A stretch of DNA of 64,000 nt, from contig JAWZSN010000003.1 of assembly GCA_033875255.1 (NCBI GenBank), positions 191,501 through 255,500 of the forward strand. The letters are read 5' to 3'. This DNA is from Marinimicrococcus sp033875255 (GTDB taxonomy: Bacteria > Pseudomonadota > Alphaproteobacteria > Geminicoccales > Geminicoccaceae). Below the pieces are notes generated by a model, which did not search any database, was not told the DNA's origin, and saw nothing but the letters and a program-made list of their open reading frames with translations. The position numbers were made by a program, and so were the translations under genes. How positions within the stretch are numbered: position 1 is the stretch's first letter; every line of letters begins with the position of its first letter. Of the stretch, positions 33,306 to 40,793 are shown piece by piece.

Positions 33306-34109
33306 ATGCTCAGCTGCCGCAGTCTCCTTGGAGCCGCCGCCCTCGCCGTGACCCTCGCGGTTGCGGCACCCGTGCCGCAGGCTGCTGCCGGCTCGCAGAG
33401 CCTGATCGACCTGATCGGCAAGCTCAAGCTGCACGAGCAGCAGCAGTCGATCATCGAGCCGGGCGGCACCAGCCCGGGCTTCCCCAGTGATCTGGAGCGC
33501 TACGGCTGGTTCGCCTCGGACTCCGAGGACGGCTACCTCCTGAAGCGGAAGGACCTCAAGAAGACCCTCAAGCAGGCCGGCATCAAGCTGCAGAAGGGCT
33601 TCACGGTCCAGGTGACCGACAATGGCTCGGTGACCAGCGTCGGCAAGAAGGGCAAGGCCTACGCGTTCACCGCCGACACCGGCGGGCATGACCAGCGGAT
33701 CCTGTTCGACGTCTATGACAGGCACGGCGATCTCATCGCCGAGGGGCTGCGCATCCAGCTCGACGAGGGACAGGTCGGCGGCCCGAAGAAGGTCAAGGGT
33801 TTCGAGCTCACCGAAGGCTCGACCACTTACAGCTTCGACGAGCTGATCAGCGCCTTTGGCGTCTATGACACCGCTGCTCCGAACATCGGCTGGGAGAATC
33901 CCATCGTGATCGCCGGCATCGAGTCGAAGAAGGGCGATCTCGACTACGTCATCGACTACGACAACAAGACGGTGACCTTCATTGGCGCCAGCGCCAAGAA
34001 GAAGTACAACTTCTCGATCTGGTTCAACGACACCTACGGTGCGGAGAACAAGACCTACTGGAAGGTCGACGTGAAGACCGGCAAGGTGGTTGCCAGCCCG
34101 TCGGCCTGA
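33306..34109 (+). CDS. Lys-rich secreted protein of unknown function (267 aa)
   Basis: I do not recognise a family. A Sec signal peptide (LGAAALAVTLAVAAPVPQAAAG) is followed by a lysine-rich soluble protein. It includes LIDLIGKLKLHEQQQSI, the basic helix LLKRKDLKKTLKQAGIKLQK, and several beta-rich segments (GKKGKAYAFTADTGGHDQRI, DYVIDYDNKTVTFIGASAKK). Lysine content is far above its Arg-rich neighbours, yet its codons are G/C-ending like the genome, so it is probably not a recent transfer. It has no cysteines in the mature part and no lipobox. A strong promoter region with a CtrA-type box and an intrinsic terminator on the other side make it a single-gene unit, which suggests regulated, perhaps abundant, expression. 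Confidence 0.85.
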   Translation: MLSCRSLLGAAALAVTLAVAAPVPQAAAGSQSLIDLIGKLKLHEQQQSIIEPGGTSPGFPSDLERYGWFASDSEDGYLLKRKDLKKTLKQAGIKLQKGFTVQVTDNGSVTSVGKKGKAYAFTADTGGHDQRILFDVYDRHGDLIAEGLRIQLDEGQVGGPKKVKGFELTEGSTTYSFDELISAFGVYDTAAPNIGWENPIVIAGIESKKGDLDYVIDYDNKTVTFIGASAKKKYNFSIWFNDTYGAENKTYWKVDVKTGKVVASPSA

Positions 34110-34130
34110 CCGGGGAGCGATCTCGAGGCG

Positions 34131-34166
34131 GGGCCGTCTGGCAATGCCGGCGGCCCTTTTCATTTT
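34131..34166 (+). terminator. Intrinsic terminator after the secreted protein gene
   Basis: GGGCCGTCTGGC-AAT-GCCGGCGGCCC hairpin followed by TTTTCATTTT, 21 bp after the stop. It is one of two clear U-tailed terminators in the window. Confidence 0.85.
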
Positions 34167-34201
34167 CCGATGTTGCTCTTGATCCTGGCGGAGATGGCCC
34201 G

Positions 34202-34936
34202 GTGCCTGGTGGCAATCCGCGCGCGTCGCTCTTTCCAGCCTTCGTGGCCCTTCTGCTCGGGGCGGTTCTGCTCGTCGTTGGTGTACCGCGGCTGATGGGC
34301 GAGCTGGCCCTGCTGCCGGGCAACCAGGCGGCGGGCAACCTTTATGCCGGGCTTCCGGTTACGAAGGAGGGACGCGAGCGGCTCGCGCGCAGCCGTGCCG
34401 CGGCCGCGGCGTGGATCGCGGGGCCCCGGCTCGACCGCGATCTGGGTATGGCGGCGCTTACCGCGGCGCGGGCCCCGGGCGTCACGCCGGAGCAGGCGGG
34501 CAAGGCGCTCGGCGAGGCCGTGGCCCGGTTCACCAGCTCGCTGCAGCATGCACCAGCCGACCCCTATGTCTGGGCTTTCCTGTCGCTGGCCCACGCCCAG
34601 CGGCGCGACCTCGAGCCGGCCATCGAGGCGCTGACCCTGGCGCATGTGGTGGGGCGCGGAGCGAGCGAGCTGGCGGTGCTGCGCTCGACCGTATCGATGG
34701 CCGCCTGGCCCTGGCTCAACCCGGTCCTCAAGGTCGCCGCCGGCGAGGATTTCGTGGCGGGCCTCAAGCGTAACGGGCCGGCGTTGGCCGAGGTGGCGCT
34801 CGCCGCGGGGTTCGCCGACATGGTGCGCCGCCGCCTCGCCAGCGAGCCGGTCGAGCTGCGCCAGGCCTTCGATCTCTATGTGGCCGAAAAGCTCTGCGAC
34901 GCCTCGTTCAGGGGCTCCGGCGCCTGCGCCCTTTGA
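34202..34936 (+). CDS. Hypothetical membrane-anchored helical protein (244 aa)
   Basis: Starts at GTG 34202. One N-terminal transmembrane helix (LFPAFVALLLGAVLLVVGVP) is followed by a periplasmic all-helical body. Phrases such as ADPYVWAFLSLAHAQRRDLEPAIEALTLAHVVG resemble a TPR-like pair. Two cysteines near the C-terminus (EKLCDASFRGSGACAL) could form a disulfide. I cannot assign a family or function. It follows the terminator of the secreted protein gene by 35 bp and is convergent with ridA, so it stands alone. Confidence 0.72.
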   Translation: MPGGNPRASLFPAFVALLLGAVLLVVGVPRLMGELALLPGNQAAGNLYAGLPVTKEGRERLARSRAAAAAWIAGPRLDRDLGMAALTAARAPGVTPEQAGKALGEAVARFTSSLQHAPADPYVWAFLSLAHAQRRDLEPAIEALTLAHVVGRGASELAVLRSTVSMAAWPWLNPVLKVAAGEDFVAGLKRNGPALAEVALAAGFADMVRRRLASEPVELRQAFDLYVAEKLCDASFRGSGACAL

Positions 34937-34948
34937 GCCGCCCGCAGC

Positions 34949-34976
34949 GGGGCGCCGGTGCTTCGCCCGGCGCCCC
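34949..34976. terminator. Perfect 10-bp hairpin between convergent genes
   Basis: GGGGCGCCGG, an 8-nt loop, then CCGGCGCCCC, centred between the convergent stops at 34936 and 34990. There is no U-tract on either strand, but the position and perfect stem suggest a bidirectional transcription barrier. Confidence 0.5.
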
Positions 34977-34989
34977 TGGCTGGTCGGGC

Positions 34990-35340
34990 CTAGAGAGCCG
35001 CGACGATCCCGATCTCGACATTGTAGTGGGTGGCGGCGAGCCGCGACTCCACGGTGGCGCGGGCCGGGGCGCCGCCCTCGGGCAGCCACGCGTCCCACAC
35101 CGCGTTCATCTCGTCGAAGGTGCGGATGTCGGTCAGCCAGATGGTGGCCGAGACCAGCTTCGTCTTGTCGGTGCCGGCTTCCTTGAGGAGCGCGTCGATC
35201 CGGTCGAGGATGTTCTGCGTCTGCTCGGTCACCGAGGCGCCGGCCTTGTCGGCGGCCACCTGGCCGGCCAGGAAGACCATGCCGTTGGCAATCACGGCCT
35301 GGCTCATGCGCTTGCCGCACTGGATGCGCTGGATGCTCAA
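34990..35340 (-). CDS. ridA: RidA family deaminase
   Basis: A 116-residue member of the YjgF/YER057c/UK114 family. RidA hydrolyses reactive enamine/imine intermediates released by PLP-dependent dehydratases. The TTG at 35340 was chosen because GGGGAGGA lies at the right distance and the protein then starts MSIQRIQ. Features: GKRMSQAVIANGMVFLAGQVA, DRIDALLKEAGTDKTKLVSA, and PARATVESRLA, which holds the conserved arginine that binds the carboxylate. The usual final PGALVEIE is replaced by HYNVEIGIVAAL, so it belongs to a RidA side branch and the exact substrate may differ. Confidence 0.9.
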   Translation of the reverse strand: MSIQRIQCGKRMSQAVIANGMVFLAGQVAADKAGASVTEQTQNILDRIDALLKEAGTDKTKLVSATIWLTDIRTFDEMNAVWDAWLPEGGAPARATVESRLAATHYNVEIGIVAAL

Positions 35341-35386
35341 GAGTGTCCTCCCCAAAAATGCTTGCCCGACGTCGAGCGCCCGGACC

Positions 35387-36238
35387 TTAGGCAGGAACGG
35401 CCGGGCCGCAAACGGTTAAGTTGTCGAGGTGGCGTCCGAGGAACCCGGCGATCAGCGCCTCGACCCGCCCGCGGGCCTGATGGTGGGGGACGTGGGCGCA
35501 GTCCGGCAGGAGCCGGGCTTCGACCGGCCCCCTCACGCCGTCGGCGATGGCCGCGACCTGTGCCGGCGTCCCGTACTCGTCCTGCTCGCCTTGCAGGACC
35601 AGGAGCGGAGCCGTCACCCGCGGCAGGGCCGCCTCGATGTTCCAGTGGCGAAAGGCCGGCGAGAGCCAGCATCCGGCCCAGGCCCCGAACAGCGCAGCGG
35701 TTCCGGCCCCGTGATGGCGGGCGAGGCGCTGCGGCAGGTCGGTGCTCTGCCAGGCCGCGACCGCGCTGCGGATACCCGCCAGCGTCTCCTCCTCGACGAA
35801 GACATGGGCTGCCTCGGCGATCACTGCCGCCGGCCGCTCCGGGAAGGCTGCTGCGAAGAGCAGGGCGATCGAGCCGCCGTCGCTATGCCCGATCGGCACC
35901 GGCTGCTCGATCCCGCAGGCTTCCAGCAGCGCCGGCAAGACCTGCTCGGCCTCCTCGTGGAGATAATCCGGCCGCCGCGGGCCGGCGAGCGGATCGGAGG
36001 CGCCATGCCCCTGTCGCTCGTAGACCAGCCCCGGCAGCCCGAGGCGCTCGCACAGGCTTTGCGGAAAGTCCTTCCACAGGCTGATCGAGCCCAGCGCCTC
36101 GTGCAGGAAGACCAGGCACGGCCCGGCAGCCTCCAGCTTGCCCAGCCGTTCGACGGCGAGCCGTCTGTCGCCGACGTGAACGATGTCCCTGCGGCCCCCG
36201 CGCAATGCACGCTCCCGATGATGGCGCCCCTGCGGCAT
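35387..36238 (-). CDS. Alpha/beta-fold hydrolase
   Basis: Hydrolase of 283 residues from ATG 36238. The nucleophile elbow is GHSDGG with Ser119. An oxyanion region lies in FLHEALGSI, the catalytic Asp probably in LQGEQDEYGT, and His in DCAHVPHHQ. The cap domain is short. The substrate is not predictable; closest in style to MhpC/BphD-type or esterase-like hydrolases of aromatic or polyester degradation. It is divergent from the SDR gene at 36304, with only 65 bp between, so the promoters face each other. It lies 46 bp upstream of ridA on the same strand. Confidence 0.88.
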   Translation of the reverse strand: MPQGRHHRERALRGGRRDIVHVGDRRLAVERLGKLEAAGPCLVFLHEALGSISLWKDFPQSLCERLGLPGLVYERQGHGASDPLAGPRRPDYLHEEAEQVLPALLEACGIEQPVPIGHSDGGSIALLFAAAFPERPAAVIAEAAHVFVEEETLAGIRSAVAAWQSTDLPQRLARHHGAGTAALFGAWAGCWLSPAFRHWNIEAALPRVTAPLLVLQGEQDEYGTPAQVAAIADGVRGPVEARLLPDCAHVPHHQARGRVEALIAGFLGRHLDNLTVCGPAVPA

Positions 36239-36303
36239 GGTCTTGCCGGGGCCGAGGGGCCATGATGCCCGTCGTCGGCAAGGCGTGTCAGGGAGCAAGA
36301 AGC

Positions 36304-37068
36304 ATGTCCAGCCTGTTTTGGCTCGAGAACCGCATCGCGCTGGTCAGCGGCGCGTCGCGCGGTCTGGGATTTGCCATGGCCGAGGCGCTGGCCGCGCACG
36401 GCGCGCATGTCATCCTCAACGGCCGCAACGCCGCCACGCTCGAGAAGGCTGCCGCGAGGCTCAAGGACATGGGCTATGGCGCCGAGGCGCTGGCCTTCGA
36501 CGTGACCGACGCGGCGGCCGCGGTCGATGCCGTGGAACGCATCCGCGAAGTCCACGGGCGCCTCGACATCCTGATCAACAATGCCGGCGTGCAGCATCGT
36601 GTGCCGCTCACCGAGTGGCAGGACGGCGATTTCGAGCGCCTCCTGGCCTCGCACCTGACCAGCTCCTTCAGGCTCTCGCGCGAGGCCGCCAAGCTGATGA
36701 TCGCGCAAAAGCGCGGGCGGATCATCAACACCGGCTCGGTCGCCGCCATCCTCGCCCGGCCGACCATCCATGGCTACATCGCCGCCAAGACCGGTCTGCA
36801 CGGCCTGACCCGCTCGATGGCGGCCGAGCTCGGTCCGCAGGGAATCACCGTCAACGCCATCGTGCCGGGCTACTTTGCCACCGAGATGAACGAGGCGCTG
36901 CTCGCCGACAAGGACTTCACCGGCTGGGTCGAGAAGCGCACGCCGCTCGGCCGCTGGGCCCAACCCCACGAGCTGGGCGGTGCCGCGGTGTTTCTCGCCT
37001 CCGACGCCGGCAGCTACGTCAACGGCCATCTGCTGGTCGTCGACGGCGGGATGAGCATAACGCTCTAG
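36304..37068 (+). CDS. SDR oxidoreductase, gluconate 5-dehydrogenase-like
   Basis: Classical short-chain dehydrogenase of 254 residues. Cofactor motif SGASRGLG (14-21), NNAG (93-96), catalytic Ser145, Tyr158 and Lys162 in YIAAK, and the C-terminal NGHLLVVDGGMSITL. The overall sequence resembles gluconate 5-dehydrogenase / 2-deoxy-D-gluconate 3-dehydrogenase proteins, for example IALVSGASRGLG and GRWAQPHELGGAAVFLASDAGSYVNG. The start is ATG 36304; an ATG at 36262 is possible. No sugar acid genes flank it. Confidence 0.9.
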   Translation: MSSLFWLENRIALVSGASRGLGFAMAEALAAHGAHVILNGRNAATLEKAAARLKDMGYGAEALAFDVTDAAAAVDAVERIREVHGRLDILINNAGVQHRVPLTEWQDGDFERLLASHLTSSFRLSREAAKLMIAQKRGRIINTGSVAAILARPTIHGYIAAKTGLHGLTRSMAAELGPQGITVNAIVPGYFATEMNEALLADKDFTGWVEKRTPLGRWAQPHELGGAAVFLASDAGSYVNGHLLVVDGGMSITL

Positions 37069-37226
37069 GTGGTCGCTCCCGGGATTTGAGGAGCGTTCCC
37101 GTCGGCATCCGGGAAGTCCGAAGCCCGCGTAGACCCGCGCCAAAGGCAAAAAGGCAGAAAACGAAAGCCGCGCGCAGCGTCCCGCGAGGCGCCGGCCAGC
37201 CGCGTGAGGCCCGTCTGCGGGGCCGG

Positions 37227-37496
37227 CTAGTCGAAGAGCGCGTCGCCCGGTCTCGGGCCTGGCCGCGCGCCGCGTTGCGGCTCCGGGCGTGTCGCACATG
37301 TCGTCGGCCGGCGGCTCTCGCCTCGCAAGGACGGCGGCACCTTGCAGTCGTTCGTGCGCTGCGCGTCGTCGGCCTTGCGGCCCAGCCGCTCCTTCAAGGT
37401 GAGCGCCTCGCGGGCCTGCGCCGCCGCGCTGCCGGTCGGTGCGGCGAGCACCAGCAGCAGGGCAAGCGCCAGGGGACGGACAGGGCTGGACGTCAT
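37227..37496 (-). CDS. Small secreted protein (89 aa), unknown
   Basis: N-terminal signal peptide (SSPVRPLALALLLVLAAPTGSAAAQ) and then about 60 mature residues: EALTLKERLGRKADDAQRTNDC followed by a Pro/Arg-rich tail PPSLRGESRRPTTCATRP. Two cysteines may pair. It resembles short alphaproteobacterial secreted orphans with an LKERLG.KASDEQRVN.C motif. Function unknown. It is transcribed away from the SDR gene and lies in a 158-bp-gapped region. Confidence 0.65.
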   Translation of the reverse strand: MTSSPVRPLALALLLVLAAPTGSAAAQAREALTLKERLGRKADDAQRTNDCKVPPSLRGESRRPTTCATRPEPQRGARPGPRPGDALFD

Positions 37497-37650
37497 GCCT
37501 GTTCCTCCGAACGGGAGCTGTCATCGAGTCATAGGCCGGCAGGAGCGGCCACCCGGAACTTGCGATGGCTCCTTGCGCGATCGTGAAGCAGGAGCGCGTG
37601 GCAGGGTCCCCCGGCATGGCCATATCAAAGGGCGGGCAAGCGACTGCGGG

Positions 37651-38346
37651 ATGGAACGGCGCATGATCCGGATCTTTTTGACCACGGCGGCCGGCATCGC
37701 GCTCGTCGCCGCGGCGGCTCAGCCGGTGCGGGCAGCCGATACCCCGGACGGTCTCGCCACGGCGACCTTCGCGAGCGGGTGCTTTTGGTGCACCGAGAAG
37801 GACTTCGAGGATGTCGACGGGGTGGTCGAGGCGATCTCCGGCTATACTGGCGGCGAGGTCGCAAGGCCGAGCTACGAGCAGGTGACCTTCGGCGACACCG
37901 GCCATGTCGAGGCGGTGGAGGTCCGCTACGATCCCGAGCTGGTGAGCTATGGCGAGCTGCTCGAGGTCTACTGGCGCAACGTCGATTTTCTCGATGCCGG
38001 CGGGCAGTTCTGCGACCGGGGCCCGTCCTACGCCAGCGCCATCTTCTGGCACGACGAGGCGCAGCGCGACGCGGCGCTGGCGGACCGCGAGCGGATCGCC
38101 GGCTCGGGCCTGTTCGAGGCAGCAGTGGCGACCCGGATCGAGGAGGCGGGCAGGTTCTGGCCGGCCGAGGACTACCACCAGGACTATGCGGAGAAGAACC
38201 CGCTGCGCTACCAGGTCTATCGCTGGCGCTGCGGCCGCGACGCGCGGCTGGAGGAGCTGCGCGCGCGGCTCGATGAGACAGGCGCGAGGGACCGGGAATC
38301 CGGTCCGCCTAGCGCCGCTTCAGCGCCGGCAGCACCATCTCAGTGA
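37651..38346 (+). CDS. msrA: Peptide-methionine (S)-S-oxide reductase MsrA, exported
   Basis: Reduces methionine-S-sulfoxide in oxidised proteins. An N-terminal signal peptide (IRIFLTTAAGIALVAAAAQPVRAAD) sends it to the periplasm. The catalytic motif GCFWCTE is at the mature N-terminus, with conserved GYTGGEV, TGHVEAVEV, and the C-terminal FWPAEDYHQDY. Only one further cysteine is seen near the end (RWRCGRD), a candidate resolving residue. ATGs at 37651 and 37663 are both possible. The 3' end overlaps the convergent serine hydrolase gene by 38 bp; the last ~12 residues are a low-complexity Pro/Ala/Ser tail. Confidence 0.93.
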   Translation: MERRMIRIFLTTAAGIALVAAAAQPVRAADTPDGLATATFASGCFWCTEKDFEDVDGVVEAISGYTGGEVARPSYEQVTFGDTGHVEAVEVRYDPELVSYGELLEVYWRNVDFLDAGGQFCDRGPSYASAIFWHDEAQRDAALADRERIAGSGLFEAAVATRIEEAGRFWPAEDYHQDYAEKNPLRYQVYRWRCGRDARLEELRARLDETGARDRESGPPSAASAPAAPSQ

Positions 38347-39463
38347 TCACCGCGACCGGCAGCTTCCAGTCGTTGGGCCGATTGTAGTTGCCGGCCGTGA
38401 CCACCACGAGCAGATCGAGTGCCGGGTTGATGTAGAGCCTTTGCCCGCCGTTGCCGAACGCGGCGACCCAGAGCGGGCCCCCGGGGCCGGCCGGACCCAG
38501 CCACCAGTGATAGCCGTAGGCGAGCCCGCCGGCGTCGGCGTGCGGCCTGAAGGATTCGGCCAGCCACGCCCGCGGCACGATCTGCCTTCCGCCGGCGCTT
38601 CCGCCGTCCAGAACCAGCTGACCGAGTCTCGCCAGATCGCGCGGACGCAGCCGCAGGCCCGAGGCGGCAAGATGAGCGCCGTCGGCTCCCCGCACCCATT
38701 CCAGGGTGCGGATGCCCAGCAGCCCCAGCAACCGGTCCTCGGCAAAGGCGCGCAACGTGCGGCCGCTGCCCCGCTCGATCAGGCGGGCCAGCAGGGCGGT
38801 GGCGCCGCCATTGTAGATCCACCTGCTGCCGGGCTCCGCCACCACCGGCTGCTCCAGCACGTAGCGGACGCGGTCCGGCGCGAGCTCCATGGCGTGCTCG
38901 CTGTTGCGCGGATCGGCGTAGGAGAGGCTTTCGTCCCAGGCGGTTCCCAGCGTCATGGCGAGGGCGTCGCGCACCGTCATCCGGCCCCTTTCGGGCTCCG
39001 CGGCGAGGTCCGCATACTCCGGAAACTGGTCCAGCAGCGGCGCCTCAACGGGTGGTGCGGCGCCCTCGGCCAGCGCGATGCCGTAGAGCAGGCCCACCAC
39101 GCTCTTGGTTACCGAGCGCAGGTCGTGCAGCGTCGCCGGCCCGAATGCGACGCGGCCCAGCGGCTGCCCCCAAAGCTCGTCCTCGCCCTCGTAGTAGCGC
39201 TCCAGAACGAGCCGGCCTCCCCGCGCCACCAGCACCGCGTGCAGGTTCTCGAACCTGCCCTCGCGGACGGCGGTATCGAGCGAGCCGGCGAGCCCGGGGG
39301 CGAGGCCGGCCTCCTCGAGAGTGGCGCGGGGCCAGTCGGCGGCGGAGCAGGCGAAGGGTGTCAAGGCCATGAGCAGGGCCACCATCAAAGAAGCGAGGAG
39401 GCTGCAGCGGCCCGTCCGCCGCGGCCCGGGCGTCGGGGTCGCGAGAGCTGTTGACGTTGACAT
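38309..39463 (-). CDS. Serine hydrolase, beta-lactamase/penicillin-binding (class C-like) family
   Basis: A 384-residue exported hydrolase of the beta-lactamase-related family. Signal sequence with a possible lipobox-like LTPFACSAAD. Catalytic SXXK is Ser117-Val-Thr-Lys120 (LRSVTKSVVGLLYG), the Tyr motif is in RWIYNGGAT, and late motifs include LGPAGPGGPLWVAAFGNGGQRLY. Substrate unknown; relatives include esterases, D-aminopeptidases and 6-aminohexanoate-dimer hydrolase. The ATG at 39463 gives a full signal peptide; longer in-frame readings run into unrelated sequence. It is tail-to-tail with msrA. Confidence 0.88.
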   Translation of the reverse strand: MSTSTALATPTPGPRRTGRCSLLASLMVALLMALTPFACSAADWPRATLEEAGLAPGLAGSLDTAVREGRFENLHAVLVARGGRLVLERYYEGEDELWGQPLGRVAFGPATLHDLRSVTKSVVGLLYGIALAEGAAPPVEAPLLDQFPEYADLAAEPERGRMTVRDALAMTLGTAWDESLSYADPRNSEHAMELAPDRVRYVLEQPVVAEPGSRWIYNGGATALLARLIERGSGRTLRAFAEDRLLGLLGIRTLEWVRGADGAHLAASGLRLRPRDLARLGQLVLDGGSAGGRQIVPRAWLAESFRPHADAGGLAYGYHWWLGPAGPGGPLWVAAFGNGGQRLYINPALDLLVVVTAGNYNRPNDWKLPVAVITEMVLPALKRR

Positions 39464-39539
39464 GCTGCACCTTTCGCTCGTCGCGGCCCGGGAACCCACG
39501 GTGGTCGCTTGCGCCGAGGGCGGGACGCTGCCGGCCGCG

Positions 39540-39869
39540 TCAGCGCCGGCGCCGCCCGCCGGCCTTGCTCGTGGCGGTGAAGGTCGGCGCCCAGAACTCG
39601 GCGGGCTTGCGCGCCACCCAGCTGATGAACCGCGCCATCTCCGGGTGGGCGCGCAGGCGCTCGGGCAGGGCGTAGTTGCGTTCCAGCTCCGCCTCGGTGA
39701 AGAGCGAGTGGATCTTGCGGTGGCAGATCCGGTGCACCCATTCGCGCTCGCGCCCGCCGCGGCTCTTGGGAAGGAAGTGATGCCGGTCGACGCTGGCGCC
39801 TGCCACCATCGGCCGGCCGCAGACCGGGCAGGGGCCGAGCCGGCCGGCCCGGCGGTCCTCCTCAGCCAC
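39540..39869 (-). CDS. HNH-type endonuclease domain protein
   Basis: Short 109-residue protein with an HNH/zinc fold: CPVCGRPM, VDRHHFLPKSRGG, and VHRICHRKIHSLF, i.e. the CxxC, DRHH and CxxKxH elements. It then has a helical C-terminus (LPERLRAHPEMARFISWVARKP) and a basic tail AGGRRRR. Standalone HNH proteins of this kind are common and mostly uncharacterised; nothing here marks restriction or phage context. GTG 39869 overlaps the stop of the SDR gene by 8 bp, so the two are translated together. Confidence 0.82.
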   Translation of the reverse strand: MAEEDRRAGRLGPCPVCGRPMVAGASVDRHHFLPKSRGGREREWVHRICHRKIHSLFTEAELERNYALPERLRAHPEMARFISWVARKPAEFWAPTFTATSKAGGRRRR

Positions 39870-40623
39870 GCCCGGCCCCGGCGGGGGTGAGCCAGCCCAT
39901 CGCCTGGCCGCCGTCCAGCACCACCATCTGCCCGGTCATCGAGGGGCTTTCCAGGATGAGCGCCATGGCGCCGGCGATCTCCTCCACCGCCGGCCCGCGC
40001 TGCAGCGGCAGGGCATCCACCAGCGCCGCGAAGCTCGCCGCCGGGCGGCCGGGCTCGGGGATCACCGGGCCCGGCGCGATGGCGTTCACGCGCACCCGGG
40101 GGGCGAGCTGGCGGGCCAGCACCTGGGTCGCCGCCCAGAGCCCGGCCTTGGCGATGCTGTAGGAGAGGTAGTTGGGCGTGAGGTTGAGGAGGCGGGAATC
40201 CACCAAGTTGACCACCGCACCCGGCATACCGTCCCGGAGCTGCTCCGAAAAATGCCGGCAGAGCACCACCGGGGCGCGCAGGTCCACCTCCATGTGGCGG
40301 TCCCAGGACCCCCGCGTGCAGCTCTCCAGTCGGTCGTTCTCGAAGACGGCGGCACTGTTGACCAGCACGGAGAGCGGGCCCAGCCGGGCCGCGGCCTCGG
40401 GTACCAGCCGCTCCGTCTCGGCCTCGCTCGCGAGATCCGCCTCGAGCACGCAGGCCCGCCGGCCCAGAGCCTCGATCTCGGCGGCGGTGGCCTCGGCGTC
40501 CTCGCGCGAGCGGTGGCAGTGCACCGCCACGTCGTGGCCCATCGCCGCCAGCCGCAGCGCCAGCGCCCGGCCGATCCTCTTGCCGGCGCCGGTCACCAGC
40601 GCCGCCCCCTCGAGCTCGTGCAT
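39862..40623 (-). CDS. SDR oxidoreductase, pteridine-reductase (FolM-like) branch
   Basis: Short-chain dehydrogenase of 253 residues. The TGAGKRIG cofactor motif (11-18) with its Arg and the VNSAAVFEND segment are typical of the FolM/pteridine reductase branch, which makes tetrahydromonapterin or reduces dihydropteridines with NADPH. Catalytic Tyr155 and Lys159 lie in YSIAK, while the usual serine position is Asp142 (LVDSR), also seen in that branch. It starts at ATG 40623 and is paired with the HNH gene. No other pterin or folate gene is in the window. Confidence 0.82.
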   Translation of the reverse strand: MHELEGAALVTGAGKRIGRALALRLAAMGHDVAVHCHRSREDAEATAAEIEALGRRACVLEADLASEAETERLVPEAAARLGPLSVLVNSAAVFENDRLESCTRGSWDRHMEVDLRAPVVLCRHFSEQLRDGMPGAVVNLVDSRLLNLTPNYLSYSIAKAGLWAATQVLARQLAPRVRVNAIAPGPVIPEPGRPAASFAALVDALPLQRGPAVEEIAGAMALILESPSMTGQMVVLDGGQAMGWLTPAGAGRG

Positions 40624-40793
40624 CCCCGCTCTCCAATGGCCTGCGGGCAAGCTAGAGTTCTTCCCGCCCGGCTGGAACATCGCATCGCGCCGCAGGCACG
40701 GCCCCCTGCGAAGAGGTCGCCGGGTCCCTCGACGAGGATGGCGGTGGCCCGGGGTCTCGCTCCCGCCTCCTTCGCGGTGGACCGGGAGAAGCG

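Noticed and set aside
39540..39869. HNH protein considered as part of a restriction or phage-defence system
   Set aside because: Its neighbours are a FolM-like reductase and a serine hydrolase; no methylase, helicase or phage gene is nearby.
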